Part shown: piece by piece, positions 10,151 to 18,470 of the stretch
Layout of the letters: every line of letters starts with the position of its first letter
How positions within the stretch are numbered: the first letter of the stretch is position 1
Source of the DNA: Nemertoderma westbladi
Taxonomy: Eukaryota > Xenacoelomorpha > Nemertodermatida > Nemertodermatidae
Length of the DNA stretch: 26,771 bases
Direction: 5' to 3'
Assembly (NCBI GenBank): GCA_032718475.1
Contig: JAUCBJ010005543.1
Location: 1-26,771 of the forward strand
Translations under genes and position numbers: made by a program
Notes under the pieces: model-generated
The model's input: the letters and a program-made list of their open reading frames with translations, nothing else
What the model was told of the DNA's origin: nothing
The model's database searches: none

Positions 10151-10352
10151 GGTAGCGGTTACGAATTTGAATTCCTGGTTACAAATCTGAGAGTTCTGAA
10201 ACAAATTGGAGTTATCAGTTACCTGTTTATGCATTTGGGTTCCCATTCAATTACAAATTGTAGTACCTGGTTACGAATCTGTGTTGTTGGTTACAAATCA
10301 GTACCGGTATGTTTGATTACAAATACAAGCACCTGGTCGTACCTGATTCGAA
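10151..10352. repeat. Degenerate 21-bp minisatellite, array 1
   Basis: About nine units of roughly 21 bp follow the pattern CTGGTTACAAATCTGAGTACC, with many substitutions and a few indels. The GTTAC(A/G)AAT core is the best kept. The same family forms a longer array at 21733-22130. It starts about 30 bp after the nuclear-receptor exon and so would lie in the following intron if that gene is intact. Confidence 0.8.
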
Positions 10353-10596
10353 TTTTTATCCATATGATTTTTTGAATTCTTTCAGAAAAACCATTAGTAT
10401 ATCGAGGTAAATATTTAGAATATCAATATTTCGTCTTTTGCCTTTGGGAATAAGATATTTTGATAATGCTGCGACAGACTGCTTTGTTGACCACACTGAA
10501 TTAGGAATTCTATTTTGAGCCAGAAAAACATCACCATCTACTGTATCTCCTGAGTACGGAGCCCCTAAAGGGACATGAGAAAAAAATTTTTTTTTG

Positions 10597-10964
10597 CTAA
10601 CTCGTGCGAACGACTTAGTATGTCGTGCGAACGACTTAACTAACTCGTGCGAGCGACATACTAAGTCGTGCGAACGACATAACTAACTCGTGCGAACGAC
10701 ATACTAAGTCGTGCGAACGACATAACTAACTCGTGCGAACGACATACTAAGTCGTGCGAACGACTTACTAAGTCGTGCGAACGACTTACTAAGTCGTTCG
10801 ATCGACATACTAAGTCGTGCGAACGACATAACTAACGCGTGCGAACGACTTAGTAACTCGTACGAACGACTTACTAAGTCGTGCGAACGACATACTAAAT
10901 CGTGCGAACGACTTAACTAACGCGTGCGAACGACTTAGTAACTCGTGCGAACGATTTAGTAACT
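10597..10964. repeat. Array of about 17 hairpin units of 20-22 bp
   Basis: The unit is CTAAGTCGTGCGAACGACTTA or a close variant, repeated without spacers. Each unit is an inverted repeat: TAAGTCGT and ACGACTTA can pair over up to 8 bp around the four bases GCGA. In units beginning CTAACTCGT or ending ACATA, only the inner 4-5 pairs remain, but the GCGA centre is kept in nearly all. Exceptions are the TTCGATCGA unit near 10797 and one GCGAGCGA unit. The array ends about 115 bp before an integrase-like open frame at 11079. It is not a CRISPR array because there are no spacers. Confidence 0.92.
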
Positions 10965-11078
10965 TGGCGTTGATTGGCTAAATAATACTGGTAATAAAAG
11001 TACAACCTTTTTAACGGGATTTTCAATTCAATCGACAGCATTTGTTGACGGCATTATTGGTTGAAAATATTATTATCA

Positions 11079-11172
11079 ATGGCTGAACGCGCTCTGTTAA
11101 TATCGACGTACTTTAACTTAGGACTAACATACAGACAGATTTCATCGGCTTTAAAACTAAATAATGAAATTA
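11079..11172 (+). pseudogene. Integrase-like transposase, N-terminal helix-turn-helix fragment
   Basis: The frame from the ATG at 11079 reads MAERALLISTYFNLGLTYRQ and continues ISSALKLNNEIILS. The pattern YFxLGLxYxxI followed by a short Leu-rich helix and II(L/I)S resembles the N-terminus of a metazoan family of proteins with an integrase (rve) core; I recall this family from general knowledge and could not search. The similarity ends near 11172, where minus-strand sequence of the integrase core of the same family begins. It lies 115 bp after the hairpin array, which may be part of the same element. The fragment is too short to function. Confidence 0.5.
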
Positions 11173-11312
11173 TCCTTAGCTGTGCTTGTGCCATCGATGT
11201 AACAGGTCTGTTGAATATTGCCAGTGTGATCTCTACGGATGAACTTCTCAAAGTCTCGAACGCCAACATTTTCTGTTCCAAAATCCCCACAAACAATCCG
11301 CGGAGCTACTAC
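11160..11312 (-). pseudogene. Integrase-like transposase, catalytic core fragment (opposite strand)
   Basis: The minus-strand frame at about 11312-11160 reads APRIVCGDFGTENVGVRDFE, then KFIRRDHTGNIQQTCYIDGT and STAKDN. This matches the core pattern PxxxxxDxGTENVxxxxxQ followed by G(S/T)STxNQRIExWW of integrase-core proteins; the Asp of GDFGTEN would be the second catalytic acid of the DDE triad. The first Asp and the Glu-containing helix are absent. At its N-terminal side it abuts the (TAG)n tail of the LINE at 11307, showing where that LINE inserted or broke it. With 11079-11172 it forms an inverted, internally deleted copy. IS3EU-like or Ginger-like DNA transposons are possible relatives; this is unresolved. 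Confidence 0.6.
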
Positions 11313-11350
11313 TACTACTAGGATCGGCATGCTGCATTGCAGCTGCATTT

Positions 11351-12718
11351 TTAAGAATGCTGTGCCGGCTTGTCAACAAAATTGCACCGCCACAACTCCC
11401 TATCACCCATGACATTTGCTAGATCATCCGCATCTTTAAGGCCAGTTTCCTTTAAGATGCGTCTCAAGAAAGTCATGGGCTGTCCACCATGCTTATTCAC
11501 TCCATGAGGCTGCCAAAGTAGAAGATTATGCACTGGCTGGTCCTCACGGCGAAAGCAATGTCCTGCAAAGCGGAGGCGATTTTGTTCCAGTGTCAAGCTT
11601 GGGGGAACCAATGAGACACCTCCAATGTTATATAGTGTCTGGTTGGAGATGTGTGCATTGTACTTGACACAATGAACCCGGCGTAGCATTCTTGTGAATG
11701 TGCCATCCAGAGATTTGGTGTCCTCAGCAGTTAGAGCCCAGCATGGACTCCCGCAGAGGAGTACTGGAACTACTGCTGCTCTAAATAATCGGACCTTAAG
11801 TTTCCGATTAATTCTCGGTGACTTCCAAATCCTGGAAAGCCTATTCAAAGCTGCCCCTGCCTTTCCCTTACGTATTCGAAGGTCCTCACCTGAGTTCCGG
11901 ATCCATGATCCCAGGTAACAGAATTCGTCCACATGCTCAAACATACCATCCTTTGAGCTTATGCTCATCCGATCAGAGACTTGCTGAGGACTTTCAAAGT
12001 TAACTGTCAAAATTTTGGTCTTTCTGGAGTTAATAAAAAGACCAACACTAGAAGCAGCATGTTCTAATGAGCTGAGGAGCCGTTGGGCTCCCTCTAATGA
12101 TTCTGAGAGTACTCCTAAGTCATCAGCAAAGTCTAGATCAGTTAGGTACTTGGCAGGATTTCCTCGACTTCTGGAGCCAGTAGGTGGAGTTATCATCACC
12201 CCATCATCATTATGATGATCTAATGACATGCGTAGAACATAGTCAACCACAATAATGAACTAGAATGGTGCAAGTGTGTCTCCTTGGAGGACGCCCCATA
12301 ACACTTCAAATGGTTCTGTGTCACCGTCAACAGTAGACACAAATGTTGTCGAACCATCGTATACTGATCTAATTGCTGCAATAATTTCATCAGGAATCCC
12401 ATATAATGAAAGTATGCTGAACATACGTGAGCGAGAGACTGAATCAAAGGCCTTGAAGAAGTCAACAAAGATAACAGCCAGATGCCCGTCTTTCTTTTTT
12501 GATAATTCTTCAATTATCCTTCTAAGTGCCAAAATGGGCTCCATGGTCCCACGACATTTACGGAACCCATTCTGATTTCCACGGAGCAGTCTCTCAATGG
12601 GATCCCTGATGCGATTTAATAGAATCCTATTGTATAGCTTTGCAGCAATCGAGATCAATGAGATTCCCCGAAAAGAACCATAGAGTGTTAGGTTGCCCTT
12701 CTTGGGAACTGGCACCAA
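11351..12718 (-). pseudogene. LINE reverse transcriptase, one in-frame stop
   Basis: A single frame runs from 12718 to 11351, interrupted only by TAG at 12260-12262, where the family has Leu (APF-stop-FIIVVDYVLRM). Visible in order: VPVPKKGNLTL at the start of RT; FRGISLISIAAKLYNRILLN; FVDFFKAFDSVSR (first catalytic Asp); GVLQGDTLAPF; then after the stop VDYVLRMSLDHH, LDFADDLGVLSE (the YADD box as FADD), FINSRKTKILTVNFESP, FCYLGSWIRNSGEDL, and the C-terminal RLFRAAVVPVLLCGSPCWAL and LRFAGHCFRR. The length and motif order fit a whole RT plus tail. One point change plus an upstream homopolymer frameshift inactivate it, so it may be a fairly young copy. Confidence 0.9.
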
Positions 12719-12719
12719 C

Positions 12720-13475
12720 TTATTTTTTTTTCATTTCTTGTGGGACTCTTGTTGTTCGGTACATGTCTACTATGATGGGATAGATGAGCTTTAAACACTC
12801 AGGTATTTTAAAGACCTCAGGGGGAACACCGTCTACTCCACTGGCACGATTGGTCTTAATGCTCTTTGCAGCAGCCTTCACTTCTGCAAAGGAGATATCG
12901 CCAATGGGAATATCTGGGAGTACAGACTCAGACACTTTTACTTCTATAAGGTTATCAGGTAATACCCTGTCATTATTGAGGAGCTTTTCAAAGTGGGCTT
13001 TCCAACCATTGAGGCGATCGGCTGGTGATTCAGCCTTGACCTTGGTGGTTGGTTGGCTTTTCCGCCCAGTAAGCAAATTGATCGATTTCCATGCCTGGGA
13101 TGATTGCCTGCTGTCGTCAGCATCATTGATGGCATCAACCTGTTGGTTTATTAGCTCCTGTAGATTAACAGAGTACTGCCTGTTCAGGGACCTAGATGCA
13201 GCCTTAACTGCATTCTTGGCCGCTGTAGTCTGTTTGAGTCGGGACTCTTTCTGCGCCTTATGAAGGTCATTTCGGCACTTCTGAATTTTGTTGTCAGTCC
13301 AGGGGGCCCTTTTCCTGTTTCGAGGGTATACAGGAACTGTTTCTGCAGCTGCTAACTTAACTGCTTCTGTAAAGGCAGTATAGCCCTCACAGTGATCTGC
13401 CGCCTCAGAGGCAAGAGCCTCGTACCTGTTGCTCAGCTGTAGTGTGAAGCTGTTGAAACAGAGAGGACCAGTCAT
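12720..13475 (-). pseudogene. LINE ORF2 linker between endonuclease and RT
   Basis: This 251-codon minus-strand frame has the typical linker of this LINE type: VPVYPRNRKRAPWTDNKIQK, a Lys/Arg-rich helix (CRNDLHKAQKESRLKQ), then WKSINLLTGRK, and the start of the RT fingers, IKTNRASGVDGVPPEVFK. It runs into a stop inside the A-run at 12722-12730, where a one-base slip puts the next RT segment in another frame. Upstream it is shifted relative to the endonuclease end (13611-13405). The long plus-strand frame at 12784-13263 is only its antisense. Confidence 0.88.
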
Positions 13476-13680
13476 GCCGCGGCAAGGCAGATTTCATTGT
13501 TCTGCTAGCACGCAGACTAAGTCTTACCTTGGCCACAATAAGGCGGTGATCACTGGAGAAGGGTCGAAGTGTAAATGCATTACAGTCTTGTATAGAGCTC
13601 CTGTATTTCATACGAAACAGAATATGGTCTATCTGGGACTTGTGACCACTGGGTCCCCTATGAGTCCATAGCTTTCCAGT
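13405..13680 (-). pseudogene. LINE endonuclease C-terminus, fragment
   Basis: The minus strand encodes LWTHRGPSGHKSQIDHILFR (with the conserved W-S/G-QIDHI segment of AP endonucleases) followed by YRSSIQDCNAFTLRPF and SSDHRLIVAKVRLSLR, where SDH is the final catalytic box. This is the last third of the endonuclease; nothing of the earlier part remains upstream of about 13700, where an 8-bp repeat and a different LINE begin. Confidence 0.85.
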
Positions 13681-13689
13681 TCGCTTCTA

Positions 13690-13715
13690 AGTTTCCGGGT
13701 TTCCGGGTTTCCAGG
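13690..13715. repeat. Three copies of an 8-bp repeat at a LINE junction
   Basis: GTTTCCGG is repeated in tandem (GTTTCCGG GTTTCCGG GTTTCCAG) precisely between the 5' end of the RTE-like copy and the truncated 3' side of the next LINE. It may be filler DNA made at the 5' junction of a retrotransposition event, or a target-site effect. Confidence 0.6.
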
Positions 13716-15075
13716 TCAGTAGTTCCCTAGACCAGACAGTTTCGTACAAAGCATTGTTCTATTTATAGAGTCAAATGCCTTTCGGAAGTCGACAAACACG
13801 CAATATGCGTGTCCGCCGGGAAGTTGGATAGCGTCATGGATGTAGTCGTATATTGCTTTCACAGCCATAAGAGTAGATCGCAATTTACAGAAGCCAAACT
13901 GTTCCGGGGGTAGAATATTGTGCGACTCAGCCCATTTATATAAACGCATTGCGAGAATCTATGTGTATGTCTTTAGGAGGCAGGATAATAGCGCTATGCC
14001 ACGATAACAGTCTGGTGCAGTTCGACTGCCTTTACCTTTATAGAGAGGCAAGAGATATGAGGTAAGCCATGTTATGGGACATAACCCCATGGAAAGGCAG
14101 GTTGTGAATAAAATAAGTAAATATGGCAGCAGATGGCAAATCCTGGACTTCAATACGTCGTTTGTGATGCCATCCGGGCCCGCGGCTTTCCGGGGTTTAT
14201 TCGAGTTTACAGCTGCAGTGACTTCCGCTGCATCGATTGGGTCGTCTAGTGGGAAGCTAGAGTTCTCTGGTATATTAGGCATCTGTGTGTCGGTATCGGT
14301 TGTTAATAAAGTAGTGAAATGGTTGGCCCAGATTTCCTCTGGAACTTGCTGCGCGACTGGTTGCGAGTTATGCTTGCTCCTTAATATGTTCCAAAACGAA
14401 GATTTATCTTTCTCACACCGATCCAAAAAGAAATGTTCCTCCTTTGATTTAAAGATGTTTCGTTTATCCTTAATTAATTGTTTGTATTTTCGCTGACTTT
14501 CGCTGACGTATTGTTCGCGGCTCTGTCCATTTGGGTTTGCTTACATCTCGTTAAATTGTGCAGACATTTTGTGGCGGGCGGCATGACAGCTGGAATCAAA
14601 CCATGGTTTAGATTGCCGAGTTCTGGGTACGATTACAGAGTTTGTGATTGCCGTTGTGATGTAGGTACAGGCTGGATCAATTCCCAAGCCGAGTAAAGTT
14701 TCAAATTCGTCCATGTTCAACAGGTCATTTAACTTATCAGTATCGATTCTTCGAATAGGTTTAGTTCGTAGTTTTCTGTTAGGACTTAAATCTGTTAACG
14801 ATAGATTGACAGAAACTCGTTGATGTTTTGTATTCATCGTCAGTAGCACATTTATTGATGCGTGGTCCGTTAGTTTAGCGTCGGTAAACACAAGGTCGAT
14901 ACAGCTTTCCCCGTTCCAGCAGTGGTACGTAGGTGTATCGGGATCATTAAGGCAGTTTAGTCCTGCACCAAGCAAGCCGCAGCTCAGCAGTGTGTTGTTG
15001 CTCAGCAGTTGTGATTTTTATCCAATCTGCAATTAAAATCCCCAGCAAGTAGGATTGTGTTGTTACTTTTCAGAC
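13716..15075 (-). pseudogene. LINE C: endonuclease end, linker and start of RT
   Basis: One minus-strand frame runs from about 15000 to 13716 with only two nonsense codons, TAA at 14541-14543 and TAG at 13959-13961. It begins with endonuclease sequence: [12 protein letters not shown] near 15050-15010 (the GDFN catalytic box), then, after a frameshift, LLGAGLNCLNDPDTPTYHCW, SCIDLVFTDAKLTDHASINV. The linker has KPWFDSSCHAARHKM and SSFWNILRSKHNS. RT starts with KAAGPDGITNDVLK, YRGIALLSCLLK, PEQFGFCKLRSTLMAVKAI and FVDFRKAFDSINR (first catalytic Asp). The rest of RT, including YADD, is absent because the RTE-like copy joins at 13715. Its N-terminal half lies beyond the antisense insertion, at 16564-17685. 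Confidence 0.9.
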
Positions 15076-16224
15076 GGATCAGGTTTATTAATGTTGGACC
15101 TACAAAAGGCTTTCGATACTGTAGATCACGAAATTCTGCTTGGTAAGTTAGGCCTGATGGGTGTAGGTTCTATAGACTGGTTCAAGTCCTACCTGTCAGA
15201 CAGAGGTCAAACTGTAGTCATTAGCAAATCGCAGTCTACTGTACAAGAGATTACCTGTGGTGTACCGCAAGGTAGTATATTAGGTCCTCTGCTTTTTGTA
15301 TGCTATGTAAATGATATGATAAGTAGTATAGATCCCGATTTTAAACTCATTTTATATGCCGACGACAGTGCTCTTATTTTCTCTCATAAAGATCCTATCC
15401 ATATTTCCCAAAAGTTAAGTGCAGTTCTAGAATCCTGTAATGAGTGGTTGGTTGATAATAAGCTATCCATTCACTACGGTAAGACTGAAAGTATTTTGTT
15501 TGGTTCCAAAAGAAAGTTAAAGAAGGTAACTAAGTTTGAAGTCACTAGTAATGGACATAAGATTGAAAATAAAAAGGAAGTTAAATATTTAGGCGCCACA
15601 TTGGATAACTGCTTATCAGGAGAAAGTACAGTGAAAAATATTTTCTCGAAAGTTAACAGTAGGCTTAGGTTTCTATACAGAAATAAAAATAGTTTAAACA
15701 CCGACTCCCGCAAGTTACTTTGCTCTTCTTTAATACAGTGTCACATGGACTATGCGTGCTCTTCTTGGTATGAAGGCTCAACCAAACAGCTTAAATGTAA
15801 ATTACAAGTAGCTCAGAATAAAGTAGTACGATTTATTAAAGACTACAAACCTAGGCACCACCTAACTCCAGATGACTTTTCTGAATCTGGACTACTTAAC
15901 TTAGATAGTAGAGTTAAGCAGCTACGCCTTAACCATGTGCATAAAGTGTATAATGGTAAATGTCCCAATTACCTAAAACAAAAATTCAACAGAGTACGCG
16001 ATACACACTCTTACAGTACCAGAGCTAGTGCTTCAAACTTCTACCTCCCGAATTGTAAATCCTTTGAATCTGATACTTTCTTTTTTAACGGCATAAAAAA
16101 TTGGAACGCTCTGCCAAATGAAATTAAAAACCTAGATAATCAACATTCTTTTAAATCTGCAGTTAAATCTCATCTCCGTGTGCAATGTAAAAATAGGTAC
16201 AATAGTCCTACAGTAAGTTATTAG
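15055..16224 (+). CDS. LINE reverse transcriptase C-terminal part, open frame
   Basis: This 389-codon frame has no stops or shifts. RT motifs: [17 protein letters not shown] (residues 13-29, first catalytic Asp), [13 protein letters not shown] (69-81), YADDSALIF (101-109, catalytic YADD), [16 protein letters not shown] (primer-grip region), [10 protein letters not shown]-terminal domain of about 200 residues follows, with [10 protein letters not shown] and [18 protein letters not shown], usual in L2/CR1/jockey-type elements. The first 9-11 codons derive from the interrupted host LINE, so the ATG at 15055 is not a real start. Endonuclease and RT fingers are missing, so it cannot act alone. The intact frame suggests a rather recent insertion. 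Confidence 0.92.
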   Translation: MCCYFSDGSGLLMLDLQKAFDTVDHEILLGKLGLMGVGSIDWFKSYLSDRGQTVVISKSQSTVQEITCGVPQGSILGPLLFVCYVNDMISSIDPDFKLILYADDSALIFSHKDPIHISQKLSAVLESCNEWLVDNKLSIHYGKTESILFGSKRKLKKVTKFEVTSNGHKIENKKEVKYLGATLDNCLSGESTVKNIFSKVNSRLRFLYRNKNSLNTDSRKLLCSSLIQCHMDYACSSWYEGSTKQLKCKLQVAQNKVVRFIKDYKPRHHLTPDDFSESGLLNLDSRVKQLRLNHVHKVYNGKCPNYLKQKFNRVRDTHSYSTRASASNFYLPNCKSFESDTFFFNGIKNWNALPNEIKNLDNQHSFKSAVKSHLRVQCKNRYNSPTVSY

Positions 16225-16563
16225 TTTATTAATTATTTACTATTTATACTGTAATTACGTTTTATAATAAATTGTTCTGTAGACATTACATCTTTATCGT
16301 TGAGTCGGACATTGTCACGCTCTCGGTAAAGTTGTACATGTACATAGTGTAATTTCGTTTTATATGGGTTTTAGGTTAGCGTAGTGTAATATTGTATTTG
16401 TAACCAAGTAACATAAAGGACCCCCTTGGAAATAAGCTGCAAAGCTTTAGGGGTAATCCTATATGTTATGTTGGACAATACCTTTATACCGGTACATTGT
16501 TTGGTGTATTTGTTATTGTTTTTACATAATGTATAAATAAATCTATCTATCTATCTATCTATT
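15076..16563 (+). mobile_element. L2/CR1-like LINE, 5'-truncated, inserted antisense into LINE C
   Basis: The element starts inside the RT domain near 15076-15090 and runs through an open reading frame to 16224, then a 3' untranslated region and a terminal (ATCT)5 tail at 16541-16560 after AATAAA-like sequence. Its ends abut two pieces of one minus-strand endonuclease: LISTI on the right and [17 protein letters not shown] on the left. It therefore inserted into that older element. No target-site duplication is obvious by eye. The 5' truncation and simple-repeat tail are the normal signature of target-primed reverse transcription. Confidence 0.92.
16418..16459 (+). promoter_or_regulatory. 3' untranslated stem-loop of the L2-like LINE
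   Basis: The 3' region can fold: GGA (16418-16420) with TCC (16457-16459), CCCC with GGGG (16450-16453), and an inner stem AAGCT/AGCTT (16434-16438 with 16443-16447) around a GCAA tetraloop. In L2/CR1-like elements a 3' stem-loop is known to be recognised by the element's own RT. That role is inferred here from position, about 100 bp before the tail. Confidence 0.6.
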
Positions 16564-16978
16564 GTAGATATTAGTTCTATAAGGATGTCAGCAACATCAG
16601 TCGCTGGTATAAAGTATCCAGCAACAATCACCAATTCATTGGTGCTAATTGCAAGAAAAATTTAACTTTTATAAACAACAGTTTGGGATGTGTGGAGTCT
16701 AGCATTAACGCCACAGATATGCCACCTTTAGGGCGGCCTAAGTCTCCCTTGGAACATGGTATGTTGTGGCAGGTGAAACCAGGTATCATTAAATCCGTTA
16801 CCATAGTCTCACTGAGGAGGAGCAAGTCCGTGGTCTCGAAAGTAGTATCAAGGGTGGTTTCCATGGTAGATTTAATACCCTCAACATTCCAGAGTATCGC
16901 ATTCAACTGGTGTGAGTTTCCATTATTCTCCGATTGCGGTGTGCTGGCAACCATTGTGAATGGTAGTTCCGCAAGCAA
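16564..16978 (-). pseudogene. LINE C endonuclease N-terminus
   Basis: On the minus strand, LNAILWNVEGIKSTM carries the first metal-binding Asn of an AP endonuclease. TTDLLLLSETM has the catalytic Glu as SE-T. IPGFTCHNIPCSKGDLGRPK and GGISVAL follow, the usual loop before the third strand. A frameshift near 16660 changes frame; the continuation reads STNELVIVAGYFIPATDVAD and ends ELISTI at 16564, where the antisense L2-like element begins. The continuation of this domain is at 15075 on the other side of that insertion. Confidence 0.88.
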
Positions 16979-17009
16979 ACCTATGTTGCAGGCAGATTGG
17001 AAGCGAGAG

Positions 17010-17067
17010 CATAGTTTCTGCAGAAACTATGGTGACGTATATGTTACGTCACCATGGTGACGTAACA
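17010..17067. repeat. Two long perfect palindromes
   Basis: 17010-17031 is a perfect 22-bp palindrome centred on CTGCAG. 17042-17067 is a perfect 26-bp palindrome centred on CCATGG and containing TGACGT on both strands. The arms also allow an alternative hairpin between 17029-17039 and 17045-17055 with a 5-base loop. They lie in the spacer between the upstream ORF and the endonuclease of LINE C. Confidence 0.9.
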
Positions 17068-17176
17068 GACTTCCAGCGTAGCGGTATGGTTTAGAGCAGC
17101 CCGTACATCTTAAAGTGGGTGTTGGAGATGTGCGCTTACATTGCGGATGAGTCGTATTGTTTGCGCGGTTGGGTTG

Positions 17177-17683
17177 TCAAAAGGTCCCGGTGTCCATACA
17201 GTTGCCGGCCCCGGTTGGTGGTACATCAAGCGCTACCCCTTGTCCTTGTGTTATCCCCCGGTGCAGCACCATATGCGGTCTAAGATTGAGTGCAGCGCGC
17301 TCAGCATCGTTCAATCGATAGTTCCGGATAACCCCACCATTTGGCCAGTTCTCTGGATTCATTACGTTTTCTCTATCCCCCTGATTGCAGGTTATATGGA
17401 ATGATCGAGTTGGGTTATCGGTGTCATAGAGGGTGGATTGAGGGCACGAAGTTACATCAAGGCAAGGTAACTGCTCTCGTCCAACATAGCTTTTAATATC
17501 GTCCGGTGTGACCCTTTCTTTAAATCGACCCACATATACATGGGCGAGTTGAGTTTCTTTGCGTATTTGAGACGGAGCCGCATCTAGGCCAGTTTCCGCC
17601 TTTTTTCCGACTCCCGGAGCAGCCCGATTGTACCTCCGTCGCTTTGTCATCGTGTGCCAGTTCTCGTTGCCAGCTCGATACAA
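17177..17683 (-). pseudogene. LINE C upstream ORF (ORF1-like)
   Basis: This 168-codon minus-strand frame precedes the endonuclease frame by about 200 bp, the place of ORF1. The N-terminal ~55 residues are basic and polar (MTKRRRYNRAAPGVGKKAET). The middle, LAHVYVGRFKERVTPDDIKS followed by YV, resembles the small alpha/beta (RRM-like) C-terminal domain of LINE ORF1 proteins. The C-terminus is Gly/Pro-rich. No zinc knuckle is seen. ORF1 proteins bind LINE RNA as chaperones; that role is inferred from position and this one motif. The frame could be nearly complete, since its start lies close to the apparent 5' end of the element near 17685. Confidence 0.65.
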
Positions 17684-17981
17684 TCATTTTAATAATTCTT
17701 TTTGAAATTGACGACTTTATTTATTACCCAACGGGTATAAAATGGTTGGAATTAAATATACAAATGAAATATAAATACACCGTTTTTAAATGTATGTACA
17801 GTAAAATAAAATAAGTTTACCACTACATTTAAAAATAATTGTTAATTAAAAAAACAATATTTTGGTCGTGGAAGCGTACTTGCTTACGCCACTCCAGAGC
17901 TTCCAGTAAAATCCTCGTACCATTACAACGTGCTGTAATTGGAGGAGTTGTTCATTGGAGGATAATTCTTTTTAAAAGAAC

Positions 17982-18210
17982 AAATATTCTAGAATATTTT
18001 TTTTCTCGAAAATTGATAATAAAAATGTTCTAGAACATTTGGTACATGTTCTAGAACATTTAATAAATGGTCGAGATCTCTTGCCAATAGAAAAAAAGCA
18101 GGCAAAATAGCATAAACAATTTTAAAATTGAACAATTTTTTTAATAATTTTCTTTTTAAGAGTAAGTAATTTATTTTCTCGACAATTCAAAATTAAAATG
18201 TTCTAGAACA
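17982..18210. promoter_or_regulatory. Cluster of TTCTAGAA palindromes (heat-shock-element-like)
   Basis: Four perfect palindromes share the core TTCTAGAA: 17982-17999 (18 bp), 18023-18040 (18 bp), 18046-18059 (14 bp) and 18199-18210 (12 bp). A related TTCTCGAA lies at 18003-18010. TTCnnGAA is the inverted half of a heat-shock element, whose binding factor needs at least three alternating GAA/TTC units; here the units are close but not perfectly phased. No downstream gene was found, so a regulatory role is only possible. A decayed repeat unit is the other explanation. Confidence 0.5.
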
Positions 18211-18442
18211 ACGAAAATGTTGGCACATACGGAACTGTTCCCCAACAGACAGACTGACAGATATACTACTGTAGACTCTGACAAACACGTTCGTGGGGCC
18301 ATCGCGCTGGAGGAGGCTCTGTTATCAGATACAGATTAAAATTGAGCGACTGTATCACAAAATCAGGTTTTGAGAAATTTACCCACACCACCAATCAATC
18401 AAAGGAAGGGGGACAGTACGTGTTCACCCCTTTTAATCTGCA

Positions 18443-18465
18443 CCCCCCCCCCCCCCCCCCCCCCC
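18443..18465 (+). repeat. Homopolymer run of 23 C
   Basis: An uninterrupted run of 23 C, preceded by CCCCTTTTAATCTGCA. Such runs are unstable and can form G-quadruplex or i-motif structures; the exact length in the assembly is unreliable. Confidence 0.95.
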
Positions 18466-18470
18466 AGTAA

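Larger units (their letters stand above)
11307..13715 (-). mobile_element. RTE-like LINE, copy B1 (endonuclease end to 3' tail)
   Basis: This minus-strand element runs from the end of an AP endonuclease (SQIDHILFR, then SSDHRLIVAKVRLSLR near 13560) through linker and RT to a 3' tail of TAG repeats at 11307-11322. Its 5' part, including most of the endonuclease, is missing. Breaks are few: a frameshift near 13450, a frameshift in a run of nine A residues at about 12722-12730, and one nonsense codon at 12260-12262. The family is close to RTE by the SSDHRLIVA endonuclease end and the FRGISLISIAAKLYN RT start, but the clade should be treated as provisional. A truncated copy of the same family lies in the opposite orientation at 6486-7487. 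Confidence 0.9.

Noticed and set aside
10597-10964. CRISPR array
   Set aside because: Units follow one another directly with no unique spacers, there are no cas genes, and the surroundings are clearly animal.
11054-11296. 80-codon minus-strand open frame
   Set aside because: It is in a different frame from the integrase-core motif and is antisense to the helix-turn-helix fragment; no motif of its own.
12784-13263. 159-codon plus-strand open frame
   Set aside because: It is the antisense of the LINE linker frame 12720-13475, which has clear LINE motifs.
14074-14496. 140-codon plus-strand open frame
   Set aside because: Antisense of LINE C, whose minus-strand frame carries the RT start motifs.
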